A DNA stretch of 64,000 bases from NCBI RefSeq assembly GCF_031755915.1, contig NC_083387.1:24926501-24990500 (forward strand), given 5' to 3'. Shown piece by piece: positions 13,057 to 24,892 of this stretch. The DNA comes from Ziziphus jujuba (lineage: Eukaryota; Streptophyta; Magnoliopsida; Rosales; Rhamnaceae). Position 1 is the first letter of the stretch. Each line of letters opens with the position of its first letter. Both the position numbers and the translations under genes were made by a program. Under the pieces are notes generated by a model that saw only the letters and a program-made list of their open reading frames with translations, searched no databases and was not told where the DNA came from.

Positions 13057-15332
13057 AAGTCTTATGTTAGAACTTTGTGAAACAAGAAAACAGAATTTTC
13101 CAAAAATACAAAGAGACAATATCGATTTCAGTTTAATACTTGGGGAAGTTCCCTAGTGTTTTCAACGAACCGTGAACCCAAGAATATAAAAAAATAGAAA
13201 TTTCACAATACCTTATCAGACGCTGCATCAAATGGGGGAAAACAGTGTGATTGTTGCACCATGGACATTGAAGAGTCAGATACCCCACCTTGGAGTTCCT
13301 TTCCTTCAGAAGTTTTCTGTATGGACTCGGTCACAATATCATTAGATGGTCTATCATTGCTGCTATCAACATCAACTTTCATTTCATTGCCCTTGCTATT
13401 GATTTCAACAGGACTCACACGCTCTAAATTGTCAGTGTCATTTGTATTTGTTTTACTGTCAACATCACAAATAACATGATGACCTGAAGGAGAAACTCCA
13501 CCACTTTCAGAAGCTCCTTGCCGCTCCAAGCCAGACTTGTTTAGTTCAGGAATGATAAATGTTAAGCCTTCCTTTCCCGAAAAGGTTTTAGATGCATTAC
13601 CATCTTGCTTTTTAATAGGAAAGAGATTTGTAACATCCACACAAGCATCCATCTTCACATCTACAATTTCACTTCGATCACTGGGTTTCTCCATACTTCC
13701 ATCAGTGCTCATATGCTAACTATCTTCTGCATCATTATCTTTTTCAATCATTCTACCTTCCAGTTCCTGTTCAGTTATCAAAGTTCATTTCTTGATCAGA
13801 ATTGGAAGCAGGAATTTCTGGACTTGAAATTGGATAAGGTTGATCAGGTGCAGAACCACCTTTGGAACTTTCATTAGGTCCAGCAGTAGAAGTTTCTAAA
13901 ATTGAACTCTGAGCAATTTCTATCAAAGCATCCATTTTAGAAATCCTAGAAGTTGAAGGCAAATTATCCCTGAGTGGAGATTGAATTCTCTTTTGATGTG
14001 TAGGAACAGGCAACTCTTCTACCCTCCTCACATAATTCCTTACATGGATACCCACATGACCATTGTAGCGACGCCTTTCCAGAAATACCTTATGGCAGAA
14101 CTGGCATTCATATTTTCCATCTTTGATTATCACTCCATCCCCAACAGAAGAACCAAGTCGATACCTCCTTGTAGTTCTTTGGTGAAAGGACAAAAGATAC
14201 TGCAAATATGATTCCTTCTCATCAAAAGTCATACTACATTTGTGACACTCTAAAAGGTCATGTATCTGAACCTCTGCAAGGTTCTCCATCCCTAACGAGG
14301 CAATTTCCTTCTCCAGCTCGTTAGATACATTAGTCGATAAAGGTAAGCTGAGATTAATATCTTGCTTTTGATCTCCATCCCGATATAGTAAACCTGCACG
14401 CTGCTGAACATCCCATAAACCTCATTGTAAATGTTGAATATACCAAACAGCAGAGCAAATAGTTTACATACACTTCCAGCAGTTGGTCTGTACTCTAGAA
14501 TATTTTCATCCCTCTGACCATTCGCCGGGTGGAACTGATACCAAAAGATTGCAAAATATGAAGCAACATCTTTGCAGCATATGAAATGTTGTCCGGTAGG
14601 GCTTGAAAATATTAAACAATAGAATGGTAAGGCCAATTGACGAAAAAATGAAGAGAGAAAATAATACACGTAAAACTTCGTAGTTATAGAACATTGAGAA
14701 ATAATTGTGCGAGAAAAACAGTAATAACTATAAAAGTTATGCAATTGTTCTCTTTCTGCAAGACATAAAAACATAAGACTCAAACAAGATGCGACAACTC
14801 CGCTACAAAATTAGTAACAAAAAACTGACTATATTTTCAACTGAACACTTCCAAATAAGTCAATGACCAATTTTTCTAACTGAAAATTTCCTAAAATGCA
14901 TACTTTTCTAAATAAAAGCTGTATGCATTGGTAATTTTTACAAAGGCATTTTGATACTCTCTCTCTCTCACAACAACATTTTTTGAACAATTCCAAATAA
15001 TAATTTATCTGTGCAACTAAAATGTACACTTTTCCTAACCAAACCTATGCCAGTTAGTCTATTCTACAAGCTCTCCCTCCCTCAAAACCTAAATATATAC
15101 ATATATATATATACACATACTGTTTCTGCTTCTTCTGATACCATTATACAATTTATGTAAACTGATCAACGTTCATTATTTAGAATCACAAACACATACA
15201 TACGCATAAACCTTCTTGTTTCTGCATGTTGTGACACCCGTTTAGCAACAGTTTACATAAAATGAATCATGATTCTCTTTTAAAAATATAAGATATTTCT
15301 AGCCATAGAAAAAAGTACCCACCAAGAAATAA

Positions 15333-15407
15333 TCTTCCATTTCACTATGGCATTAGTTGTTAATCTACAATGATCTTCCATTTCACTATGGCATTAGTTG
15401 TTAATCT
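15333..15407. repeat. Short tandem duplication, about 38-bp unit
   Basis: The phrase ATCTTCCATTTCACTATGGC with its continuation to GTTGTTAATCTA occurs twice in a row, inside the first intron of the MBD8-like remnant. Confidence 0.85.
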
Positions 15408-15541
15408 ATCTGGCTATCTCTGCAATGCAAATACCATACCTTGCCAGGTGTCAGAGTGATTAATTCCAAAAAATCGTGCAATCGTAGAAGGAGACCACCC
15501 TTGCAGTGATTGTTAAAATTCACTGCAGTACATCCAGTGTC

Positions 15542-16724
15542 GAGGGCCGTCTTAACAACTTTTGAGGCACTAGGCCAAAAACAATATTTGGGGCTTAATT
15601 AAATATTATTTTTAATAAAATAGAGTTTTTTCATATAAAATCTATATATTTTTGCCTTTTTTAATGCAGAGTTATTAATTAAATTTTTATATTAAAGATT
15701 TAATAATAAATCTTTCTTAATAGATAAAATTGCTAAATTGTTTAATAGTTAAACATAAATAAGATTTTATTAATTTTAATTTGTAGTTGAACATAAATAA
15801 AATTTTAATAATATTAATTTTGAAAAATTTCTTTCCACTTAAGCTACATTAACAAAAAATAATAAATTCATGCACTGGGAAAAAAATTAATTTTTTTTTA
15901 AATTTTAATATCTCAAGTGCTATGTTTGTTTATAAATTTATTTTTTCTTTTAGACTTTTATTTCTCAAAATAAGTCTAATCAATTTATTCGAACTAAGAT
16001 ATAAATAAAAAAATGAAAGCGAAAACTAGAGAAACACGAAGTCTAGTTTTTTATGAATAGCAATAACAGTTAGTAAATAATTAAAATCATAAATTCATAG
16101 AAAATAAAAAAAATAAAAATATTATAAGAATGAACAATATAAATTCATTATAATTAATAATAACTTACGAGTTATTTTTTCTTTTAGAGTCATCTGGATT
16201 AAAATTGCAAATTATATATGTTCGATATTAAAATTAGACAAATATAAAATATGAGTGAATAAGAAAAGATAAAAATAAGTAAGCCAGGTAAGAAAAAAGC
16301 ATAAACAAATTAGAAAAAATGTATAAATAAAAGAAGTATTTAACATGTTTTTTTCCTTTTTTATCATTAAAATCCAATCAATTATAGAATATAAAATGTT
16401 TAATTGAACTTAATTGGTGTTATTTCCAAAAGATAAAAATAATTAAAGATAATTATCACAATAAATGATCAATTAAAATTCATCTAAAAAAATAAATAAC
16501 CAATTAAAGATAATTTAAAACTCTTTTTTTAAATTAAAATTCTTATATTTCCAAATAAATTAAAAATCATATTCTATTTAATAAATACATGTATATATCA
16601 TATATATGGAATTCTATTTAATAAACACATGTACATATTATATGCATGGAATCTTTTTTGAGGCCCCAATAAAATAGGGCCCTAGGCATAAGCCTTAGTA
16701 GCCTATGCCTTAAGCCGGCCCTGC
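15542..16724. mobile_element. Non-autonomous hAT-type DNA transposon, 1,183 bp, with 8-bp TSD
   Basis: The left terminus reads GAGGGCCGTCTTAA and the right terminus, read inward on the minus strand, CAGGGCCGGCTTAA. GGGCC-starting inverted repeats of this sort are typical of plant hAT elements. The flanking octamers CCAGTGTC (15,534-15,541) and CCAGTATC (16,725-16,732) differ at one base, as expected for an aged 8-bp target duplication. Both subterminal regions carry GGCC-rich words (CTAGGCC, GGGGCC), and the interior is AT-rich with no transposase frame. It sits in the long first intron of the MBD8-like remnant. Confidence 0.85.
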
Positions 16725-17736
16725 CAGTATCTACCCTAATTTAAATAACTAAGAACCTCTTTCTACCACTAATTTGACATAACCTAGGGAACAATCATAA
16801 ATTGAAAGTGTGTCTATATCCTGCTAGTAATACTGTTTTCATAAACGTCTGATATTTTTTTTTCTTTTTTCGAGTGAATATTCCCTTTTGTTATTCATTT
16901 ATCTAATAAATATAACAAACTAGAACATCTTTAACCTCTTCCTAATATCTATACCCAACATTTAAACCCATAATTTTGGGAATATTTTCACAAACGTAGC
17001 TTAACCCAGTATGTTATTGGCACATTATCATTGATGTTTTCTAGCAGTTTCTAGTACAAGAAGATAATGAAAGTGCAGCCTCCATATCCGCAGTCTATTA
17101 TAGAACACCAATATCACATGCTCAAATGCAACAACTACTGATATAACAAACCTAAAACAATATTTGTGCAAAGTTCCTAAGATGAATAAAGTATAAGCAG
17201 AAACCAATACACTTTCAGTTTAGCTTTATCAAAGGAAAAATGCATTGACATTGACATTAACTAGCATTCACTTCATGGTAGATCAAATTAATTGAAGATG
17301 TTACTTATCAACAAGTTGCTATTAAACATACTAGTAAAGCTAATCTTTTTTTTCCCCCCAAATTATACATTAAAAAAATTCTAATATGAATTATGCACTA
17401 GTACTAGTCATTCAATATTGGCTTTCTCCCTCCTCAAGCTTTTATCCCAAAAGCAAAAAAATTCAAATCCAGAAGGTTTAGTACAAACAAAAAACATATG
17501 TATCTGCGGAAGTAAATCCATGTACGACCTTCTTTCCTTTTGAGGCCCAACAAAAGCTTCCAACCCACCAAAAAAGTACCGCCAAATTTGCTGGCGTCCA
17601 TGACCTTTCTTTTCTTCCTTCTACTCCCACATTGCCCACTCAATTCCCTCATAAATCCCAACAGCTTCTCCTCGTTATCCAACCCAAAAGTTCTTCTCCT
17701 CAACTCCTCTCCATAAGGATGTTCCATGTTCGCCAA

Positions 17737-18076
17737 ACCTAGAAGATCAACGACAAGATGGTTGGTGCAGCGAAGGTCGAAGGCGAAGGAGGATTAGAGG
17801 GAGAGGGAGTGGGGCTCGGATTAGGAGAGCATGGATATGTCTATGTGGGCAAGCAAGGATGAATGGAGTTTCAGAGAGGGTTGTGGCCGTGGGCTAGCCA
17901 CCATCACCATTGGAGGACATGGTACTGCAAAATTCTCACACTCTCTCTACCAATTTAGGATTCCATGGAAGGAGGATTTCACTTCCCCACACTGTATACA
18001 CCATGTATGATGATCAGTTTACCTCTCAAATTTGAAAGATTAAGGCAAACTGTGTGTGATGATCAGTTTATCTCTC
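17737..18076. other. 5' flank of the MBD8-like remnant; local 50-bp duplication
   Basis: No gene seen. The text around TGATGATCAGTTTA ... CTCAAATTTGAAAG occurs at about 18,008-18,040 and again at about 18,057-18,090. The second copy runs into the copia LTR start, so the insertion landed in, or next to, a short tandem duplication. Confidence 0.5.
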
Positions 18077-18081
18077 AAATT

Positions 18082-19893
18082 TGAAAGGTTAAGGCAAGAT
18101 CAAACTAAAGAGAACAAAATGTATAAGTTGTTGGAAATTGATTTTTGGGTGGGTGTGCTTGGCTTCTTTTGATTAAGCTGCTAAAAGAATTTTCCAGCAA
18201 AGCCGGTTTTGATTTTCTCTTTGTTTCAAATGGAAACTACAGTATTTTTCTCCAAAAATCAACACACATTTTCATTGAAACATTGTACATATTTAAAGCA
18301 TATAAAAGTGGTGTGAAAGAACACCATGGCCGGTCATATAAACCAATTTTTTACAAGTATTTCCTGGGGAAGCAAAACACATATGTAAAGTAACTTTATC
18401 ACATGCTTCTTAGTTTATTTACAAGTGTTGCTGCCTCGTTGAGTGCTTCATATTGAAATAGTCCTCATGCATGATGACCCATATCCTCACATGCATTGTG
18501 TCACGGTCCTACATTTTATGCAGTGGAAATAGACTGTGCGGCACCAAGACTCTCTAGTCGAGACTAGCATTCTCACTATCCGAGTTCATATATCGACCCA
18601 TCTGATACCAATTGTATGCCCCTGAGGTTCACCGACGAGAACTATTCTCGCGAGTCTCGCATATAGGCGACTATGATTGCTTCCCAGCATCACGGCTAAT
18701 AGCCTAGATGCTCACCCCATCTATTGGTTCTCATAATCATCATGGCTTATGCCGCCCAGCAAGCTAGCCCGATGGCCTCACGCCCACTTCAGTAGCTTGT
18801 TACTCAATCTTATGCTAAGATCTAGCCAGCAACCCAGCTCTTCACTGGGGCCTTGGTCCATGCACATCCCGAATAGCATTCGACCCTGGAGCATGCACGC
18901 CAGCATCTTGCCAACATGCCACCCAAGGTAGCAACACAAGAATGGAAGCCCACATACGAATGTCACCCGATGGCACGGTGTCGCCCCGTCCATGCCTGTT
19001 TAGCTTCCGACCCTCTTGAGGGAGGCAGAACCCGAGCCCCCATTCACTGGCACATTTGCCACAACCTTGTAACAAAGGCCTACGTGTGTTCTTGGTATAA
19101 CTGATAGGAAACAGTATAGCGAATGCTACATTCAGCCTCTGACACAGGAGTGACGCGCAATACCAGCTCGAAGCACCTATCGGTACTGTCCTCGAGACTC
19201 CCTATCCCTTGGAGACATAAGCCCACCTCCGTGGTACTTTATGTCTTCTCCATGGCTTTCCGTCGCCCATGGGAGGCTCGCTTAGCCCAAGCTCGAAGCC
19301 GGAGCCGGGGGCCGTGGAGAGCCAGACACGGACCACCCCCCTAAAGAGCTTATTGAGCCATTTCCTTTCTGGCAGTAACAGATATCACTTTGTGCGAGGA
19401 ATCATAATGGGGTTTTCTCTAGCAAACCTTCAAATTTTGGCCTGCCATTCGACATGCACCATCCTAGTGACATTCTTAAGAAATTCCCACAGCCCGGGAT
19501 CGAAGATGACGATCTTCAAATATTTACAAAAATGCCACTAGGCCATTCCAAATGTGCGGACCGTCACACATTGGATGATAGAGAGAGGATGAATGGTTAA
19601 GCTCCATGTCACCAAGCAGCTTCCATGTCACAATCCTTGTCACCGAGGTGCTTTCCATGTCACCAAGATGCATAGTTTCTTAAAACCTTAATTTGACTAA
19701 TACACTTTAATTAACATATTTTGGTGTCTTTGTGCACCAACTTAACAAGCCTAAATAACAGAAAAAGTGACTTTAACAAATTACAAAATAAAGTACAAAA
19801 ATAAACTAAGGAAGTGACCACTCGGCCAAGGCACCTTTGCTTGGTCTCGGGTTTGGCTTGTTCATGGCTAACAATTGCCATGACTATCTAACA
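18082..19893 (-). repeat. Copia 3' LTR (left), interrupted by a solo LTR of element B
   Basis: 18,082-18,498 and 19,569-19,893 match 39,162-39,572 and 44,279-44,588 in direct orientation. The internal edge ends CTAACA followed by TTCCTCATTGG, which on the minus strand gives a purine-rich CCAATGAGGAA just before the LTR, a plausible polypurine tract. The interruption at 18,499-19,568 is element B material. Confidence 0.8.
18499..19568 (-). mobile_element. Solo LTR of element B, minus orientation
   Basis: On the plus strand it runs from TGTCACGGTCC to GGACCGTCACA, the reverse complement of the element B LTRs at 39,573-40,540 and 43,311-44,278. It is 1,070 bp, about 100 bp longer than those, and visibly diverged from them. 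It is flanked by CATTG at 18,494-18,498 and 19,569-19,573. With only one LTR and an intact target duplication, it is best read as the product of LTR-LTR recombination. Long open frames inside it are not genes. Confidence 0.85.
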
Positions 19894-20113
19894 TTCCTCA
19901 TTGGCAATGTTAGGCATGATGCGAAGAAGACTATTAGCATTTGAAGTCTTTCTTTTAACAATAGTTTTGTAAGAATGTTGGTCAGCTGGTCTTGAGTGGT
20001 ACAATGCACCAAATTGGTTTCTTTGTTTTTTTCAATCTCTCGGATACTATGGTACTTCATAAGGATGTGCTTGGTTCTTCTATGTTGTACTAGATTTTTG
20101 GTGATGGTAATGG
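19884..20113 (-). pseudogene. Copia RNase H C-terminal fragment
   Basis: The minus-strand frame reads ITITKNLVQHRRTKHI, then a charged EIEKNKE segment and LVHCTTQDQLTNILTKLL, the conserved end of copia RNase H (normally '...DQLADIFTKAL'). The upstream part of the domain is separated from it by the insert at 20,114-20,538. Confidence 0.85.
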
Positions 20114-20538
20114 TTCGACTCAAGCGAGTGAGTGAAAGGCATGGCAAGAGAGCAAGTTCGACTCGCGAACGATCAGCAAGTGAAGGATCGATCCTTTTGT
20201 GCCAGTACTGTTGCGAGACTGGTACTTGGTGGCTCACGAGCAACATATAGACTAAGGTTGCCCATCACTCTTTCGCTCTTTTTTGAGGGCCCTTCCTATT
20301 CTCTTTCTAGTATGGTTCCTCCATAAGAACACTGAATGCCCAGCTTCGCAGGGCAGCTCTCTCCCTAGCCCACAGCATAGTGTGGAATTTGTATCGTTTC
20401 ATCGAGCACCATTTCTTTTAGATATAAAAGTGTTCTGACTCTATTGGATCAAGTCATAACCTACGCCTTCTACTAGTATACTACTATGGAGAGACTAAGC
20501 TCTATTTCAGATATTGGACTCTCTTTACGCCCCTACTA
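20114..20538. other. Foreign insert in copia RNase H, candidate organelle (mitochondrial) DNA
   Basis: Copia coding sequence stops in the middle of the conserved '..YCDNxSAI..' region at 20,539 and resumes at 20,113 after 425 bp of unrelated DNA. The insert has balanced base composition (words such as GGATCGATCC, GGGCAGCTCTCTCCCTAG, TTCATCGAGCACC), unlike the AT-rich surroundings or the LTR elements. It has no LTR ends, inverted termini or poly(A). A few bases of the copia frame (about one codon) are missing at the junction, as in end-joining capture. The texture resembles plant mitochondrial intergenic DNA; that origin is an inference. Confidence 0.45.
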
Positions 20539-21896
20539 CATGTTATCATAATAAATGATAGTTGCATTTGTTTGCTTGCAACCTATGTTATCAAGCAATT
20601 TCCTTAACCAAATTGCTTGATTTGATGTTACCGCCACCGAGATGTATTCAACCTCTGTTGTTAATTGTGCCGTGGTTCCTTGCTTGTGTGAACTCCATGA
20701 AAATGGATCTGAATCAAACATAAACAAGTATCCAGAGATACTCTTCATATCTTCCAAGCTACCTGCCCAATCACTATCACAATAGCTAGCTAACTCACAC
20801 ATGTTGCCAAGCTTGTATAGTATTCCAAAGTTGGCTGAGTCTTTCATATATCTTAGGACTCTTTTTGCAGCTTGATAATGGTTCTGAGATGGTGCACTCA
20901 TGAACCTTGATAGCATACTTACAGCATATACAATATCAGGTCTTAAAGCACACAAATAAAGTAAGCTTCCAATTAAACTTTTACAAACCGAAGCGTTCAC
21001 TTCTTCACTTCCATCATTTAATTCAAACTTGGCATTTTGCATCATAGGTGTTTCAACAATTTTGACATTTTCTAGTCGAAACTTATCAAGCAAATTACAA
21101 GCATATCTTTCTTGGGATAGAAATATACCTTTCTTTGTTTGCTTGATTTCCAAACCTAAGAAGTAATTCATTAGGCTAATGTCAGACATCTCAAAAGTTT
21201 CTTTTAGTTTGTCTTTGAACTTTTGAATTCCTTCAGTGTTGTAACCTGTTATAAGTAAATCATCAGTATAAGGAGAGATTACCATTTCATCTTCATGTGA
21301 GTTGGCTTTGATGTAGAGGGTAGGCTCATTATCACTTCTTAAAAAACCTTCTTGAGTGAGGTAATCATCAATTCTTGCATACCAAGCTCTTGGAGCTTGT
21401 TTGAGTCCATACAAAGCTTTATGAACCTTGTACACTTTCTCCTCCTTTTCTTGTATGACAAAGCCTTTGGGTTGCTCTACATATACCTTTTCTTCCAATA
21501 TACCATTTAGAAAGGCTAATTTCACATCCAAATGATATATTTTCCATGAATTGTTGGCGGCATATGCAAGTAAAAGCCGAATAGTTTCATATCTTACTAC
21601 CGGTGCAAAGGTCTCCATGTATTCTATTTCATATTGTTGAATGTATCCCTTTACAACTAGCATTGCTTTGTGTTTGTTTAAGGTGCCATTAGGGTTTAGT
21701 TTGGATCTAAACACCCATTTAACACTCATAACATGCCCCTTTCTTTAGTTTCGGCACCAAACTCCAAGTTTTGTTTTTTTCTATCATCATGTGAAGCTCC
21801 TCTTCCATTGCAACTTGCCATTCTTTGTGTTGTGAAGCCTCACTATATGTTGTAAGATTAGATGTTGCCATCCTTGCTCTTGCATGAAGTTCAGCA
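20539..21896 (-). pseudogene. Copia reverse transcriptase/RNase H remnant
   Basis: The frame from 21,729 down contains, in order, VKWVFRSKLNPNGTL, METFAPVVRYETIRLLLA, the HLDVKLAFLNG motif with a catalytic Asp, PKGFV, ALYGLKQAPRAWY, the active-site box as SPYTDDLLITG (normally YVDDLL), RPDIVYAVSMLSRFM and SYCDSDWAGS (RNase H). The upstream part (21,896-21,719) is in another frame, so a frameshift lies near 21,730. The gypsy array cuts the upstream side at the ATTGA duplication. The downstream side ends at the foreign insert. Confidence 0.92.
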
Positions 21897-21901
21897 ATTG
21901 A

Positions 21902-24878
21902 TGTAACACCCCGTCCCGAATCGCACCGGAATCCGTGCACGTTGACCGAGGTTGACCGTTGACCGTTGACCGAAGGGGTCAAAAGTTGACTTTTGACTCG
22001 GTGGGAATTTCGAGTTGACCAGGGTACCGTGGCGAAGTGCACGATGCCACGAGTTCGTAGACTAGTAGCACGTCGAAAACGGAGCTACGGTTTGAAAGTT
22101 ATGGGCAAAACAAGTTGAAGTGTAAACTGTCTAAAAGGTGCCGGGAGTTGACTTTTTCTTGTGATGTAATTGTGAGTTGACTCTTGTATGGTTGTAAAGT
22201 ACTCGTCGATACGAGTTCATAGACTAGCGGCACGCTTAAAACGGACATCCGGTTAAAAAGTTATGGACGTTTGAAGTTTACCGGATACCGTATTATTTTA
22301 ATGTTTTTGGGTCGTGAACAGTGAAATGCCACGTGTCAGCTTCTGAGTGGTCCACGTGGTATGAACAGTGTCACGCAGGGTTTTAATTTTGAAAAACTCT
22401 CGGGGAAGAGAGAGAAAGAGAGAGAAGAGAGAGAAAGAGAGAGAGGAGAGAGAAAGAGAGAGAGAGGACCCGCCGGCCGCCGGCCATTTTCACGTTTTCC
22501 GGCCTAGTTACTGTACACACGCCGGCCAGCCAGATTTCCCACCTCATTTCCGGTAAAACCTCCAAATTTCACGGCGAACGGCCGCCGGACGCGCCCGGAT
22601 CGGACGTCCGAAGTTTGGCGGCGATTTTTCCCCTCCACCGCCGGCCACCGCGAATCGGCACTATTCCGGCAGATAAACAGTACACGCGCCATACACCCAG
22701 CATCCTCTCCTCAAGTCCGGCCTACCCACCAAAAATCACGGCCATCGGACCACCGACGCGCCGGGATCGGAGCGTTTTCCGGCGAGGGGTCGAAAATCTT
22801 CAAACGGTGATTTCTCCGCCGTCCGACCTCCGTTTTGCTCACCGTCGGTCCCGTTGGATTGCTCTCCTCACGATCTACAAATCTGCAAAATTTCACAGCA
22901 AACGGCCACCGTCGGAAATTACTGTTCCGGCGACGGTTGCCGGTGACGTGGCGGCCCGCCGGAAATTACTGTTCCGGCGATTACCCGAAAATTTCCGGCC
23001 AGCTCCAGTCCGCAGTGTTCGACCTCCTGAACCCAAATCCGACTTCCGTTTCCACCAATTCGCGACGGTTTGGGAGAATTGCGGAGCCGAAACCCGAAAA
23101 GCTTCCCGATAAAATTCAAACCCCGTCGGGTACGATCATCGGAAATTAAGACCGGATCTGTGATTAGCATCACTCGAGCTTCGATTCGGTATATGATTCG
23201 TAAATTTTAGTTATCGTTGTGTTTTGACCCCCCGGGTACCGGGTATTATTTACCCGAATAAAATATTAATTTATTTGACTGCCTGTGAATTTTGTTCTAG
23301 GAGCACCGGTGAGTCGTAGAATTGATCCCGTAGTGGATCATGGGTTAATTGCGTGCTCAAGGTGAGTGACCCACCTTCAAATTAATTTTGGGGAATTTAA
23401 TTGATGAATATATTATGTGTGAATTAAATATTTGGAATTTAATATCTATGTGCCAAATATTTATTGGATTTATTGTAGAATTATTTATGAATTTATTGGA
23501 TTTAAGAAAATGCGAATTCTACAAATTTATGCCGTGTGGAATTATTTTATGGTTTTGAGGATTTTGAAATTGGTGTGGTTTTAATGGTAAATTGGGCACG
23601 ATTTGATTTTCAAATATTTCAAGGAAAATATTTGGTTATGTTGGTGATTTCAATTTTTATGAAATATGCCCATAAAATATTATGGGATTTGATTATGATA
23701 TTTCGAGAAATTATTTATGCTTGGAAAAAATGTGGATATTTGAATTGATGGATTTGGGAGTTGGTGGATTTGAAAATCATGGGATTTATGGTATTAATTA
23801 TAAGGAAATTGTGGAGAATTTCCCGGTTCAAGCGGATGGATTATGCCCGCTATGCTTATGAAAAATGTGAAATTTGTTTTATGATTTAAATTTATGGATT
23901 TTATAATTTTTAGATGCACCGTGCACGTACTGGTGTTCTGATTATGTGATATGGTATATGTGATATGGTTAGTGTGCACACGGTTGTGATTAGCGCGCAG
24001 GTGGGTGTGAGTAGCGCGCGGTTGATATTATGAGGGTGTCCTGTGCATGCCATCGGAGAGGGCGGCCACCCCCCATGGCCGGGACACCAGGTTAGCAGCG
24101 GCGCAGTGGGACGCCACGCGACCGTATGCCGGTTTCTTTCTATAACCTCCTGTCTGGCGGTACCTTGGGACGCTGGGTACTGTTGGCGCCACTGGTATAT
24201 AGTGGGTGCATCAAATGATTTTCAGAACTGTATTTTAAAAATAAAATGTTTGGAAACTGAATTGGAATTAAAAATATAATTGTTACCGCTTCTGGTATTT
24301 AATTGATGTCTTGGTTTTCGGGGAATATGGATAAAGGGTTTTGTGAAATTGTTTTAAAAGGGGAACCTTTCCAACTGAGAGAATTGTAAGGGTTTTGAGA
24401 GAAAATATTATTTCCAAATAATTATTATTTATACTTATTACTGTGATATTATATGGTATAGTAGTAGGGTCGCTCACTGAGATGATTAGCATCTCACACT
24501 CTTAAATTCCGTTCCTCTAGGTACCAGGTTGTCGGCGTTCACTCGGAGCGGACTTGATCTTCCTCGCTGTTTTAGTTCGTACTGTACCCTGTTCTTCTTT
24601 ATTGCAGTTGTACTATTTCTTTCACTCTTGTTGTATTTATCTTGCACTGGATTACTGTATTTTTGTTTTGAAGTGCTGAAATTTGTGGAACCAATTTGTA
24701 GTTTGTGGGAGGAATAAGGGGATATTTTTGAAGTGTGTTTTCAGTGCAGGTAAATTTGTGGCAAGTAAATCCCTTAGGGGAGGTGCTGCCGGATTTTCCG
24801 TTGGAAGGTTCGGTGGTATTTCCCTGGGATCAGGGCTGTCTAGGGTTTCTGAGGAGGAATTCTGGACGGGTCCTGACA
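21902..24878 (+). repeat. Gypsy LTR 1
   Basis: 2,977 bp, from TGTAACACC to CCTGACA. The first 1.2 kb is GC-rich with a W-box array, two CACGTG motifs and a GA-rich tract at about 22,402-22,468; the second half is AT-rich. Many open frames occur in the GC-rich part, but they are not protein families and are repeated only because the LTR is repeated. Confidence 0.92.
21941..22182 (+). promoter_or_regulatory. W-box array in gypsy LTR 1, with two downstream G-boxes
   Basis: Within about 240 bp there are nine plus-strand TTGAC(C/T) motifs, seven of them between 21,942 and 22,020, plus one inverted core (GGTCAA). TTGAC[CT] is the WRKY-binding W-box. Two CACGTG cores follow at 22,330-22,335 (GCCACGTGTC, ABRE-like) and 22,353-22,358 (CCACGTGG). 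The position near the LTR start fits the U3 promoter. Stress- or defence-responsive transcription is an inference. Confidence 0.6.
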
Positions 24879-24880
24879 GT

Positions 24881-24892
24881 TGGTATCAGAGC
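24881..24892 (+). other. Primer-binding site (tRNA-Met type), internal region 1
   Basis: TGGTATCAGAGC lies two bases after the end of LTR1. It is complementary to the 3' end of plant initiator tRNA-Met, the usual primer for these elements. Confidence 0.85.

Larger units (their letters stand above)
11306..17721 (-). pseudogene. Decayed MBD8-like methyl-CpG-binding-domain and C2H2 zinc-finger protein gene
   Basis: Exon 1 (about 17,721 down to about 17,500) encodes a motif near GEELRRRT, a basic patch, and the start of an MBD (GWKLLLGLKRKEGRTW, then RRY). Exon 2 (14,601-14,542) completes the MBD with PTGQHFICCKDVASYF. Exon 3 (about 14,390-13,212, donor AAG|GTATTG) holds two zinc-finger-like units, CHKCSMTF...H and CQFCHKVF...HVGIH, then an acidic, Ser-rich tail. 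The last exon (11,698-11,306) holds CVWCGVEFNH...CPTCKAK. This MBD-plus-C2H2 order matches plant MBD8-type nuclear proteins, recalled from family knowledge. Lesions: a frameshift near 13,770, an in-frame TAG at about 13,716, an extra G near 11,572, a missing A near 11,343, and no canonical donor after RRY that keeps frame. The N-terminus is cut off by a stop upstream of ATG 17,721. All of this argues for a pseudogene. INTS7 in the same window is free of such errors. Confidence 0.8.

Noticed and set aside
22615..23173. Overlapping open frames up to 165 codons in the GC-rich part of the gypsy LTR, repeated at +6,619 and +13,238
   Set aside because: They occur on both strands over the same bases, match no family, and are conserved only because the whole LTR is copied.
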